A stretch of 64,000 bases of DNA from the NCBI GenBank assembly GCA_016584305.1, contig JACEEZ010011094.1, positions 1 through 64,000 of the forward strand. Reading direction: 5' to 3'. Under the pieces are notes generated by a model. It ran no database searches. It was not told the origin of the DNA and was given only the letters and a program-made list of their open reading frames with translations. This DNA is from Chionoecetes opilio (lineage: Eukaryota; Arthropoda; Malacostraca; Decapoda; Majidae). Position 1 is the stretch's first letter; each line of letters begins with the position of its first letter. The translations under genes were made by a program, and so were the position numbers. Shown one piece after another: positions 22,901 through 34,652 of the stretch.

Positions 22901-23758
22901 ATCTTTTTCTTTGGGCTTTGCAAGCAGGCATTTTTTTTTTTTCCCATTGGTTCTAAGAGTTCTAGTTTCATTGTTTACTTAACCTTTTTCGTGTTCGTAC
23001 CTTTGGATCTCATAATTTGTCTCGTAACCCAGATCAGAAAACAATATAATTAGGAGTAACGAACCTATTATTTCACTAACTACAATACTACATAGTACCC
23101 AATGTTACTTCGGTACTCTTTTTGTTGTTGCATTTTCATCAATTATGATGATGAAACGAGGTTCCTGAAGTGCCTTCCACACCGCATGTCGCACTTGCAT
23201 CCAGATGTTTTCCTGAACCTTTGTTATGAGGTGTAGTCGTGTTTTGAAACTACGCATAATAACGTGTTTGCAAATGGCACAATGCCTCCGAGGTCCTACT
23301 GCTAACTGTGGGAATATTTTGAGTTGTGCACACCCAAAACATATCTAGCTGCATTGTTCAAACTGCATCTGGATTCTGTCGTTGGCCTGCAGCTCACAGA
23401 TCATCTTTCACACTGTAGTTTTTTCATGGATCCAGGTTGAAAATTATATGGATCCGTATCCTCTCTGTGCCACAGAACCTCTCCATGGTGAAGTATCCCT
23501 GGAGGAGTGAATCAGCCCTTGCAAATGCTCTTTTCACTTCAGTAACGATGGACACTTCCTTCTGCAAAAAGCCTCCCCCCAGCCGCCTCTCTAATGAAAG
23601 AAAGTTACAAAAATTCCCTTCTTCACTGTGCCTCATCCAAATTGGAGAAGTTTCTGGGTAAAGGCTAACTTCCGACAGGTCATCATGTTCAGCATTCTTC
23701 CTTGGTGGGATGTTCACTCGTTCAATGCGTGAATACATCTGTCAGGTATGCTAAGTAC

Positions 23759-23944
23759 CAGGGTTGGATCAAATACTGACTTTTTACATTGAATACAAAT
23801 ACAAATACTTTCGTTTGGATTCCAAAAATACAAATCCGTAATACAAATACTTTTCTTCTAATCTAAAATAACAAATACAAATACAAATACTTTTTTTTTT
23901 TCTTCCTAAATCTGATACTATTTCTTCCTAAATCTAGTTAAACT

Positions 23945-23984
<40 letters not shown>

Positions 23985-24131
23985 CACATGATTTTGACTC
24001 GAATATCAATATAAATACAATATCAAAATACTTTTTTATCTGATGCTAAAATACAATACAAATACAAGTACATAAAATTGTATTTAAATACAGTTCAATA
24101 CAAATACAATTGTATTTGATCCACGTCCCTG
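23759..24131. mobile_element. hAT-type MITE nested in the unit-B hAT
   Basis: Ends are CAGGGTTGGATCAAATAC and, inverted, CAGGGACGTGGATCAAATAC. Flanks CTAAGTAC (23751-23758) and CTAAGGAC (24132-24139) form an 8-bp duplication with one mismatch; units A and F continue through this point without the insert. The 373-bp interior is AATACAAATAC-rich with a GT microsatellite at 23949-23980. No coding capacity. Confidence 0.88.
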
Positions 24132-24456
24132 CTAAGGACAAAATGAACCTCCTGTTTTGCAAAGTTGTCAGCAATGTCACTGCCTTGATTTATAAGAAAA
24201 CTCTTGATTTTAGAACCTCTTATTTATAGAAACCTCTTGATTTCCTCGTGTAGTTCAGACATGTGTAAGTCGTACGTGAGAGACCACTTCACTTCCCGTG
24301 TGGAAAAGAGAACCTAGTTTCGCTTCACTTTCTTCACAAAATGGATGCAAAGAGACAGGCAAGACAGACAAATAATTATAAATGATATTAATTCCAGCCT
24401 ACTTATATATGATATTTGAATTAATGTCCGCATGTCCTCGTACCCCCTCATGTGTA

Positions 24457-24993
24457 AAGCCGGCCCACACATCACCGGCGCGGCCTATCCGCCGACGAAA
24501 ATAAGGCGTGGCCTAGAGGCCGGCCGGTGTGTGTGTGTGGGTGTTTTTCATCCGGCGGGGCCTGTCGCAGCGGCCGGATGAACAATCATAGGCTCTTTGA
24601 AACTCCCGTCCGTTCGCGGCCTGCCGCCGGTGTGATGCGTTTCCGGGCGCGGCCCGTCTCTCGCTCGGCCAGTAATGATTCATTGTTACCAGTTATAATG
24701 TATTTTAGTGATAATATAGTATTATATGAAGTATGATATACTAGAACAAGGGAAAAAAAAAAAAACGTATTATCAATACGTATTATATTATGGCTGCACA
24801 TGCGCCATCACAACAAATACAATTTTCGAACAGACAGCGGATTCAATGTTTGTCATCATGGTGTCCGACGTGTTACTGTATATTTTCATGAGTCGGCCTG
24901 TGTGTTTGTGGGTCCTCGTCCTGCGAACTGATTTTCCGCCTCTTTTTTTTTTGTCGGCCGGATAGGCCGCGCCGGTGTTGTATTGGCCGGCTT
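24457..24993. mobile_element. GC-rich TIR element with TA duplication
   Basis: About 40-bp inverted repeats: AAGCCGGCCCACACATCACC at the left and AAGCCGGCCAATACAACACC inverted at the right, both continuing GGCGCGGCCTATCC. TA flanks both sides (24455-24456 and 24994-24995); other units read GTGTTAGGTTTC across the empty site. The 537-bp interior has no recognisable protein. A TA duplication suggests a mariner/IS630-like or ISL2EU-like source; not assigned. Confidence 0.85.
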
Positions 24994-25453
24994 TAGGTTT
25001 CTTGCCCACTGGTGGTACAGGTACCTCCAGGTTAGAGCCACTGCTCTAGTTCAGACTCGCCGGAGCTACTTTTTCCGTCTCGAGTACGAAGACACACCCC
25101 TGCTTGCGCCTCAACCTCCCCTCCGATTGCAACGGTGGCAGAGGGCAACAGGGGGAACATAGCCTCAATTGAATTACTGTTCCCTCAACAATCCAATCCT
25201 GCGACACCACGAGCGAGGGCCACCATCTCAGAGGCCTTCTAGAAATAACGTATAAGGCCAACCACCGAGGCCTCAGGAAGATAAAGCCTAAAGGCGCCAC
25301 AGGTATGAAATAATAATAAAGCTAATACTAATTAATAACATATAGAGGAGTGAAAAGCTTTTCGTCTATAAGTCCACTCTACTGACTTTCAGAGAGACCT
25401 CAGCTCGCACGCGTACGTCTAATCTCTGGACGGAACCTGTAGACTGACGCCGC

Positions 25454-27455
25454 GATGGCGCCTTTTGTTCGCAAAAAAAATAAAAAAATTTTGCCGTGGA
25501 ATGTATCATACGAGGCTGCGGAAAATGGGTGGAAGCATGTTTCCATAATACTCAAGAACAGTGATTAGCTACCAGAAACGTTATAGAGTGACAATTCCAG
25601 ATACAACCAGGCCGCCCTGTGGTATAAGCAATTTAATTCCATTGATTTTTTATCAATGGAATTTAATCTGCTTTAGCACAGGGAGGCCTGTTGAAATCTT
25701 GAATTTGTTTGCACTCCATAACGTTTTTTCTCGTACTCTAATACTGTTCTTGAGATATTCTGGAAACATTGCCTTCTCCCCATTTTCGCAGCCTCTATAT
25801 ACACTAACGGCTAGTTTTTTTTTTTTTTTACCGAACAGGCGCCTTCGCTGCGTCAGTCTCTCTTTCCGACCGAATTAAGTTTATTTTTTAGGGCATATTA
25901 CTGAACAAATATTCCAGAAATAGTGGAAAATTGCATACATGCGTAAACTCTTGCTGATAAGAATGTACATTTATTCAAAGTGGATACGTTCCCGCGAGAA
26001 CCTCTCCATCAAGACATAACATATGTTTGACGGTGAAAACATGTATTGTGCATCAATAAGCTGCTGGTCTTAGACGGCACAATGATGCGCACATATAAAA
26101 CTTATCTAAAATCTGTATACCAAAGGAACGGATAGATGCTAGGTAGTCCAGTTGGCTTTCACAAAAAGTATCAACGAGTTTTGGTCTAAGTCAATAGTTT
26201 CATAGTAAAAAATTGGGAACGCAATAAGGTAGTGTTCTGACCATTTTAGGCTACAAAATTTGGTTTTTTGGTTGTTTGGAAATAAATAAATTATAGGGTT
26301 AAGTCAAAAGCTTTTTCGTCTCATCAGTCTCCTCTAACTGACTTTCATTCAAGAGAACACTCAGCTCGCACAGCTACGTCTCATCTCCCTGGACGTGAAA
26401 CTGAGAGACCTGACGCCCATGCTGCCAGATCGAGCAGCCAAATTTCCCTATATTCCCCTAAAACATTTTCCCTTTTAGCTCTGTATTTCCCTGTCGCCTC
26501 TATATCAACTTTCCCGCCCCAGCATTGCACTCTGCAATGGAATAACGAGGGCCCTGTACCACTTCTTAATCAAGCCAGTTTTTAAATTTGGGGTCACTTT
26601 CATTTTCCCCTTTTCTCGGTGTACTTTGGTGTATGACTGGCGTTTCTGCTTGTATGGATCGAGACAGTGTCGTCACTCTGGGTCTCTCCGAAATTTCCTT
26701 CCTTGGTAATAATCAGAATGCACTAGGTCACGTTAACAAAAGTTATTACAGGTTCTAGCGATCGATGGTCCGTGTACCATCTATACATTGAATTTGGCCG
26801 CCCTTATGCTTCACGTACTGTCTTTGACAAGCATCTAACCCACCAAAATTTGTTTCGTAACAAAAGAAGAATCAGGCCTGAAAAGGCTAATCACCGAATG
26901 GCGGAATGTTACATTCAGCGGCTATCGAGAATCTGGCGGGTTTACTATGTAGTACGGGTGGCGAATAAAAATTTCGTTCTGCCCCTCCCCCCGAAAATTT
27001 CATGGTGGCGCCCATGGCTGGAGTAGTAGATATCTCCAGCTTTAGTCATGTCTACAGCTGTAGTCAGGTTCACAGCAATAACACAGTAACAGAAATCCTT
27101 CAGTAGACTTTCCAACGTCAATCAGGCAAGGAAGCTTTATACCGGACCTGAGAGTGACTCTCGGGATTTGAGATAGGACCTCTTAAACACGTCTGTACTG
27201 ACCAATGATAAGAGACAGAAGGTAACGTCACCTCCCCGGGCGCTCGAGGCAAGATCAGTCCTTTGTGCGCATGACGTCAATGGTATCGCGCCAACGTGCG
27301 CCACAGTTCAATCGTTTATGGCCTCACCGCCGACCCGATACCTGCACTAATGGGACCCTCCCCCATAGCTCTCTCTCCTCTCTCTCTCATACCACGTAAG
27401 CCGCACCCATATTCTTTTACTTGATCAGTATTGTGTACTCGAGAGAGAGGAGAGG

Positions 27456-27492
<37 letters not shown>

Positions 27493-28114
27493 GAGAGGAG
27501 AGAGTAGTTCTGCTAGCACACATCTGGGGACGAGCCCCTTTGCTTGTGCGCTGTTGCCGCTTTAGCGGGACAGCAAAGTTTCCAATTTCCCCCTGACATG
27601 CAAGGCTAGCCTTATTTCTTATGTTCTTATGTTCTTACTCCTCCCTCCCTTACCTTCTCCTCCCCTTCTTCCCTTGCCCCTACCTCCTCCTCCTCCTACA
27701 TCTTCTCTTTCCACTCACAACCCTCCGCCTCGCCTCTTAATTCTTTTGACGTCATTTCCCCCAGCGCGGCAAAAGGGAGGTGACGTTACCTTCTGTCTCG
27801 TTACCTGGTAGACACTGTACGATTACCAGTACGAAGGACCGGACGAGAAAACGATACGGCTATTTCGGGACTTAGCTCTCTCTCGTCTCTCTCTCTCTCT
27901 CGTCTCTCCTCCCAATCTCTCTCTCTCTCTTCTCGTTCCTCCTCTCTCTCTCTTTCTCTTGATTAGAGATATACACACAAACTTTATATAGTCCCGTATT
28001 TTTAGACTTCCCTATTTTTTGGTATATTTTCATTTCTTCCGTTTCCCTGTATGCCTGAATTTTCCCCTTAAAACGGACTTTCCCTGCATCTTGGCAGACC
28101 TGCAGTGACGCCGC
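25454..28114 (+). repeat. Large tandem repeat unit C, internally deleted
   Basis: It opens like unit B, with the fold-back leader (25454-25870), follows the unit to about 26275, then jumps to the unit tail (from about 26280, GTCAAAAGCTTTTTCGTC), so the hAT and about 2.3 kb are missing. A separate element (26421-28097) interrupts the tail. The next unit starts at 28115. Confidence 0.75.
26421..28097. mobile_element. Unclassified 1.7-kb insertion with short inverted ends
   Basis: Ends read GCTGCCAGAT and, inverted, CTGCCAAGAT, and the flanks carry related ACCTG-ACG words, possibly a duplication. The interior contains a pair of inverted words (ACAGAAGGTAACGTCACCTC at 27211-27230 and its inverse near 27777-27796), a LINE-type TTATGTTC tail (about 27617-27637) and two CT/GA microsatellites (27369-27497 and 27875-27961). 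No recognisable protein. Confidence 0.5.
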
Positions 28115-29789
28115 GAAGCGCTTTGTTCGGTAAAAAAAAAAAAAACGCTTAGCCCGCCGTGGAATGTATCAGTACTAGGCTGCGGAAAATGGGGGAAGCC
28201 AATGTTTTTCCTCCTAAATATCTCAAGACCGAATAGCTACGCAAACGTTATGGAGTGCAAAAAAATCCGTTGCACAGGCTTCCCCTGTGGTATAAGCGAT
28301 TTAAAATTCCTTGATCATGACCGAACTTACGTTTGTTTTTGAGGGCATGATTAGGCCCTAAAAAATAATCCAGAAATCAAGGGAAAATTGCATCATGCGT
28401 AAACTCTTGCAATAAGAAGTTAACATTTTTTCAACAGTGGAATACGAATTCCGGCAGAAGAACCTCTCCATCATAGACATAGCATAATGTTAGACGAATG
28501 AAAATAGATGTATGGTGCCAATTCAATAAGCTGCTGGTCATTGAAACGGCTCAATGATACGCAAAATATAAAACTATTATCTAAAATCTGTATGAAAAAA
28601 AAAACGGATAGATTCTTAGGGTAGATCTGTTGAGCTTCAACAAAAAGTATTCATGCATTTTTTGGTCTGTGTCATAATTTTCGTAAAAAATAGAATGCAA
28701 TAAAGGGTAGTGTTTTGACCATTTTAAGCTGTAAACATTTGGTTTTGGATTGGTTATTTTTATTGTCATACAGACGTATTAATGCTCTCGGCACCATTGT
28801 ACATCTTGTCGAAGAACCCTATCAATTGTTCTTATATTTTTTTTTCGCAGAACCCTGCCAAGTCAAACACAGTTTTGAAGTTTTTTTTTATAGTAGAACG
28901 CATTTTTTCCCTATAGATACGGAAAAGTCAAAGAAGCAAAGTACTTCCAAATCCTGCTCTACTTCGTTCCAATCCGCTCTCAGTCCAGTTTTAGACCAGT
29001 ATTTTCCCACCTTTTGGAAATTTCAGATTCTAGGGGGGTAACTTTATCCTAGACGACATCTAAATTACAATTCTCAGCAAAAGAAAATTTCTTAGAATGC
29101 GGCTATTGACTTTTCTTCAAGTAAATATATTATATAGAGGATAGTGTCATATGCTTGTTGTTATAAGCAAGAAAATTTGTGCTTATAGCTACTTTTTTTC
29201 CTTGTCCACATCATGGGGGAAATCCAATGGTTGACTGGTTGCAGGTGGAAACAACAGAAAACGAGTAGGGATCGCTGATTTAGACCGCAATACCAAAACT
29301 ATTTTGTGCAACGGATACTGTGTGTAAGCCTACATTTTTAACACACTTTATAAGGTAAATGTTTACATACACAACCCGGGGATTGTAGTAGCAGTACCGA
29401 TGGATGGGTTGGTTACCGAGGAGGCCGACAAATAAACTCGTCACAGGCGCCTCTGTCTCTGACTTCTACTCTTGTCTCTGTCTTCTACTGGAATAGTGAC
29501 ACTATTTCTTACTGCCGTCAGGCCTTCCGAACCCATCCAGTTGAAAGACATGTTCCCCGAGAACCGAATGTCCCTTGCACGTACTACGAAGACCAAGTTG
29601 AACAGACTAGTGAACATGTGAAGGTAATCATTATGAAAGTAATATAATATATGGTTTTATCCTTTTGTCATGCTTAATAATCATGCAGATTAAAATTGAT
29701 CCAGGGTCTGTATTCCTTTAGTATCTTTTTCTTTGGGGACTTGCAAGCGGGCTTTTTTTTTGCGCCATGTGGGTCTAAGGAGTTTAGTT

Positions 29790-32505
29790 CAGTGGTTTAC
29801 TTACCCTTTTTCAGTGCTCGTACCCTTTGAGATCCCTATTTTGTCTCGTACCTCCGTCAGAAAAATATACAGAGAGTAACGAACCTTTTATTTCACTAAC
29901 TACAATACTACATAGTACCATGTTACATTTCAGTTACTCTTTTGTTGTTGCTTTCATCACTTATGATGATGAACGATGTTCTAAGTGCTTGCCACACGCA
30001 TGGCGTCACTTGCTTCAGACGTCCTACCTTTGTTTTTGAGGTGTTTTTGAGGTGTGAGTAGTGTTGAAAAACACATAGACGTGGTTGCAAATGCGCCAAT
30101 GCCGCCAGAGTCCTACTACTGACTGGTATGAATATTTGGAGTTGTGCACACCAAAACATATCTAGCTGCATTGATTCAAACTACATTTGGATTCTGTTGT
30201 TGGCTGCAGCTCACAAGATCATTCTTTCAACTATTACTGTTTTTCATGAATCCAGGTTGGAAATTATATGGATCCCGTATCCTATCTGTCCCACAGCAAC
30301 CTCTCCATGGTGAGTATCCCTGGAAGGAGTGAAGCAGCCCTTGCAATGCTCTTTCACTTTCAGAACCGATGGACACTTCCTCTGCAAAAGCCAGCCTCAT
30401 CTAATGAGGAAAGTTTACAAATCCCTTCTTCATTCAAACATCCAAATTGGAATTTTTCATGGGTAAGGCAATAACTTCTCTGACAGTTACATGTTTTCAG
30501 CATTCTTCTTGATGTGAGAATTTCAACTCGTTTCAGTGCGTGAATACATTCTGTCAGGTATGCAAGGCCAAATGACTCCCTGTTTTCAAAGCTGGTCAGC
30601 AATGTCACTGCCTTGATTTATAAGAAACCTCTTTATTTCTTCGTGTAGTTTCAAGATACGTGTAAGTAGTACGTGAGAGCCCCGCACTTCCGTTGGAAAA
30701 GAGGACACTATGTTTTCAGCTTCAATTCTTCACAAAATGATGCAAGAGCAAGACAAGACGACAAATATTATCAATATTAATTCCAAGCCTACTTATAAAT
30801 ATGATATTAATTTTGGTAAGCATTTCTCGCTGGACCCTCCTAACTGAGCAGCTTCCACCATTGGATTACAGGCAGGGGATCCGATTCCTCCCATTGACGA
30901 AACCGCACCCTCTTCAACGAATTCAGAGAAGCTGTAAGTCTATTAGGTTTGGAAGGCAGCTGGTGTTTGTTAATATCAGTGCGGAGCTTCTCAAAGCTGG
31001 GGGTGAGGCCATAGATCCGCGGGTTCATGCTGTCCTTTGACTGCGTGTGCAATCAGTTACCATTCTTCCTGACTGGAAAAGGGGCTGGTCGTCCCTATCT
31101 GGAAGGGAAAGGGGACCGTCAGGACTGCAAACAATTACCGCGTATTACACTGCTCACGTGCCAGGCAAGTGCTTGTCCTCTATTGCTGACCACGGATCGC
31201 AGTCATCTCTGCGGAGCATCAGAGACCTCAGCAGTCTGGTTTACGCTGGTAAGTCACAACGGACCGTAATCTTTTAGCGCTTCGTGGTCCTGGTGGAACG
31301 CCACGGAGTTTCGAGAGGGGATGCTTAGCTATGTTTGATCTCAAGAAGGCGTTTGACTTAGTGCATCGTGAGTCACTTTGTGGGATCTTCTGCTGCGCTT
31401 CGCGGGCTTCCTGCAATGACTATTGGTTTGGGAACCGGACTGTATTCTGGTACTGGATTGCTGTGAAGTGTGGGCAGTTGTATTCCAGCTTCTTTCCCTT
31501 GTTAATACAGGGTGAGGCAGGGTTGCGTCCTTGCCCAATCACTTTTCGCGCTTGTATGGACGGCGTATTGGACAAGGTTTAGATCAAAGTGATTGTGGAG
31601 CAGCCTTTCCGGCACTACCAAGATCACTGATCTTGTTTTGCCGATGATGCCGTAATCTTTGGGAGCTGAGTCGCTGGAGGTCCTGGTGATGGTTTTCTCG
31701 AGGCTGCTGCACGAGGAGGCAAAGCCTTTTGGTACTTGAAGTCTCCTGGCTCACAGACCAATGTCCAGGTATTTGGAGACTTCCTATATAAGCATTACAG
31801 TCCTGTTCTGCGTGTGGGCAGGACATTTGAGATCTTGGAGAAGTTCATACCTTGGTAAGCGGAGTCCATATGACCGCGGGTCACGTCAAGAAGTACTTAC
31901 GCGGATTGGCATAGCCCGGTGCTAGGGACTCGCCTCAGCGGATTATTTAGCGTTGTCGGTACCTGTGTCGGAGCAAAGATCCGGCTCTCAGTCGCTTGTT
32001 GATCCCGGTCTTATTATATGGTTGTGAGACATGACACTAATAGTTACTTGAATAGACGAATCAATGCCTTTGGTAATAATTGTCTTCGCAGAATCTGGGG
32101 TAATCGCTGGGATGATTACGTGTCAAATCACGATTGCCCTGGGACTGAATCGGGCCTATTACCTGCATAGTCCGTCAACGCAGACCTTCGGCTATATGGG
32201 CATGTGGCACGCTACCCCAACCGATCCTCCCATCGGGTTGTATCTGTAGAGACAATCCGGCGTGGAGGAGGCCAAGGGGGCGCCCACAAGGCTCGTGGCT
32301 GGGGCACGTGTTTTTTTTGTCGAGAGTTGCTTGGTATGGGAGGAGCCTGCTGGATACTCGCAGCGTGGTGACCCCGGAGTGGCGTCGTAGGGTTGGCGGT
32401 CGACGCGCCCCCCGGCTTATGCCCCTAATGATTGATGATCTCTCGTAACCCTCAGGTGTAAGGTTTCGTGCCACTGTGGTACGGTGCCCCAGGTGTGGGC
32501 TACTG
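29790..32505 (-). mobile_element. hAT remnant in unit D, split by a LINE
   Basis: Left end CAGTGGTTTACTTACCC, preceded by GTTTAGTT; right end near 32505 followed by CCTAATTA, a decayed form of the unit-B duplication. Minus-strand transposase fragments include AYLTECIHALKRVEI (30540-30608 area) and MQLDMFWCAQLQIFI (about 30130-30170). The LINE interrupts it at about 30843-32441. Confidence 0.7.
30843..32441 (+). pseudogene. LINE family 1 reverse transcriptase, 5'-truncated
   Basis: Broken plus-strand ORF2 remnant starting at NISAELLKAGG and running to the C-terminus. Recognisable pieces: LKAGGEAIDPRVHAVL, DWKRGW, MFDLKKAFDLVHRESL (AFD catalytic region of the RT palm), SNQRLL-like and PAYAPND-like ends. 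It shares the order and end point of the copies at 1-554 and 59110-61860. It is inserted in the unit-D hAT; the flanking words CTCGCTGGACCCTC and CTCGTAACCCTC look like a decayed target duplication of about 12 bp. Frameshifts are dense. Confidence 0.75.
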
Positions 32506-32927
32506 CCTAATTAAAGACTTCACCAGTAGTTTATTTTTTTTCCGTCGTCGGTAAGCCGAAGACACCCACATGCTACGCCATCAATCTCCCTACGACTGGG
32601 GAAAGGAGAGGGAGGAGACAATGTGCAGAGGTCCAGCAGGGGGGAAGTAGAGCCTCATTAATGTCTGTCACTCAACAAATCCGCCCTGCGACACACGAAC
32701 CGACGGCCAGTCATCTCAGCCTTCTAGAAATACTTATAAGGCCAACCACCTGGCCTCAAGGAAGATAAAAGCCTAAAGGCGCAACAGGTATGAATAATAT
32801 AAAACTAATACTAAGAAAATAAATATAGGTGTCAAAAGCTTTTTTCTTCTATCACTCCCCTCTCGGATTGAAGAGAAGACCGCCGCGTACGTCTAATCTC
32901 TGGACGGAACTGCGAGACTTACGCCGC

Positions 32928-33015
32928 GAAGCGCCTTTGTTCGGCAAAAAAAAAAATGTTAGCCGATGGAAATGTATCAGTACGAGTCTGCGGAAACTGG
33001 GGGAAGCAAGCAATA
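32928..33015 (+). repeat. Start of a further repeat unit, truncated
   Basis: GAAGCGCCTTTGTTCGGC followed by an A-run and the unit's GGAAATGTATCAGTACGAG word, then unrelated sequence. This ends the tandem array. Confidence 0.65.
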
Positions 33016-33479
33016 GAACGTTTCTGCGGGGGAGGAAGAATAAAATTTCGCGTTGCAAGCGGTAACTTTTCTTTTGCTGTACCCCCGAGAAACGTCGAAC
33101 CGACGCTGCTCCATGAGAAGGCGCAGCGGTGGTTGAGATGTAAGCAAACAAAGTTAAAATTACTATTTTGACCGGTGATATTTTCACACTGGAACGCCTC
33201 CTATACCGTTATATTCAGAAAGTGGTGCAGATTCAGGAAGTGTGCTTAATTTAATGTGTCATAAATTACCCGAGGCATGTGATGATGGAGCCAAACAGGC
33301 GTTCAAGCCAGGATTGTAAGCAAGACAGTATAAACGTGATGGCAAGGACAGTGAAGAAATTAACTCGAGTTGCTAAGAACATTATGAGATTACAGTAGCC
33401 GGACAGGTGAAAGTTACCCAAAGGGGTTCCTATCAGTATATAAACCAAGACACGGGATGTTGGGCCATTTAAGGCAGGA

Positions 33480-34652
33480 CAGGGTGAGGTCTTAAATACG
33501 GATGAGGATTGTGTAAAGTCTAAATGATTATTTTGTTAAGTGTTTTTTTACGGAGGGGATGACACAGACGTACATTCATAGTGAACATATGTCAAAGGAA
33601 GCGATGAGGAGAAACTCAAAGATATTTGATAACTAGGGAAATGGTGGAAGAGGTATAGATAATCAGAACATGTTTAAATCGCCAGGACCAGATGCAGTGT
33701 ATCCCAGGGTATTAGTCAAGTAGGTTGTTAGTGATCGTTAGTGCACATTTTAGGAAATCGGTTGAGATAGGCGATGTGCCCATTATTTGGGAGGAAGGAA
33801 ATGTTGTCCCATATTTAAAAGGGAGACAGAGATAAAGTCAAATTATCGACCCGTAAGTCCTAACATCAGTGGTGGGTAAATTATTGGAATACTATTATTG
33901 AAAAACTTAGACAGCACTAAGATAAACAGTTTTGATCAATGATTCAAACATGGATTCCCAAGGGTACGGTCATGTCTCAACCATTTATTGATTTCTATAG
34001 GAAAGTTTATGAGAACGAGCAGATAATGATAAGGATTCTGAATTAATATATCTGGAACTTTAGTAGGCATTTGACAAATACCACAGGAGCGCTCCTTAAA
34101 TACGGTTAAGGCTCATGGAATGGGTTGAATATAAGATGGGAATGTTCTTCATTGGTCGACTTGGCTAGTAATAGAGCAACAAAGGGTTACATTAATGGCT
34201 CTAAATCTGATGGGGACTGGTGACAGGTTGAGTTCCCAAGGGTCTGTTTTTGGGTCCATTTATACGATTTTCGATTTACATCAACGCTTGGATAGTGGAT
34301 TAGCATTGATACCGCAAGTTTGCTGGATGATACTAGGTAGGTAGGATTTTGGATCATAGTCTGATGTAACCTATTGCAGGGAACTTAGGATAACTTAACG
34401 AGTAGGGCAGTAAGATGGCAGATGGATTTTAATATGATTAGTGGCAGCGTTATGAATGTTGTTAGAAAAAACCTTTGGTAATATCTACACATAAGCAATG
34501 TACCACTGAAAAGATCAGAAGGTGAAAAGATCTTGGAGTGGGGTGACCCCAGACCTCCGACCTGGAAAACCCAATGTATTGGGGCCAGAAATAGAGCTAA
34601 TAGAGTATTAGAATTCATAACCAGGGCAGACATTCTGAGAGAGTTAAAGCGA
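33480..34652 (+). pseudogene. LINE (family 2) reverse transcriptase, 5' part
   Basis: Degenerate RT palm and fingers of an L2/CR1/jockey-type LINE. I read SPGPDAVYPRVL, FRKSVEIGDVP, NVVPYLKG, TSVVGKLLE, AFDKYHR, VKAHGMG, SSQGSVFGS and PDLRPGK across shifting frames. The FADD-type active site is not intact. The fold-back element at 34653-36078 then interrupts it. Its C-terminal part resumes at about 37290, after further inserted DNA. Confidence 0.75.

Larger units (their letters stand above)
22969..25043 (-). mobile_element. hAT remnant in unit B with 8-bp TSD
   Basis: Same hAT as at 11850-12986, with transposase fragments on the minus strand (FKTTATPHN-type and QANDRIQM-like words, badly frameshifted). 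The left flank TTCTAGTT (22960-22967) and the right flank CTCTAGTT (25044-25051) form an 8-bp duplication with one mismatch, as expected for hAT. Its body is interrupted by MITEs at 23759-24131 and 24457-24993, which account for its length. Confidence 0.8.
21062..25453 (+). repeat. Large tandem repeat unit B
   Basis: Head-to-tail with unit A, starting at the same GAAGCGCCTTTGTT word. Its first about 200 bp are followed immediately by their own inverse (21066-21265 against 21266-21478), an arrangement shared with unit C but absent from A and D. It contains the hAT remnant (22969-25043) with two nested MITEs. Net of the MITEs it is about 3.5 kb. Many single-base deletions and insertions distinguish it from unit A. 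Confidence 0.8.
28115..32927 (+). repeat. Large tandem repeat unit D
   Basis: Head-to-tail with unit C, without the fold-back leader. It includes the hAT remnant from 29790, which is split by a LINE copy (about 30843-32441), then the unit tail to 32927. A further unit starts at 32928 and breaks off near 33015. Net length without the LINE is about 3.2 kb. Confidence 0.8.
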
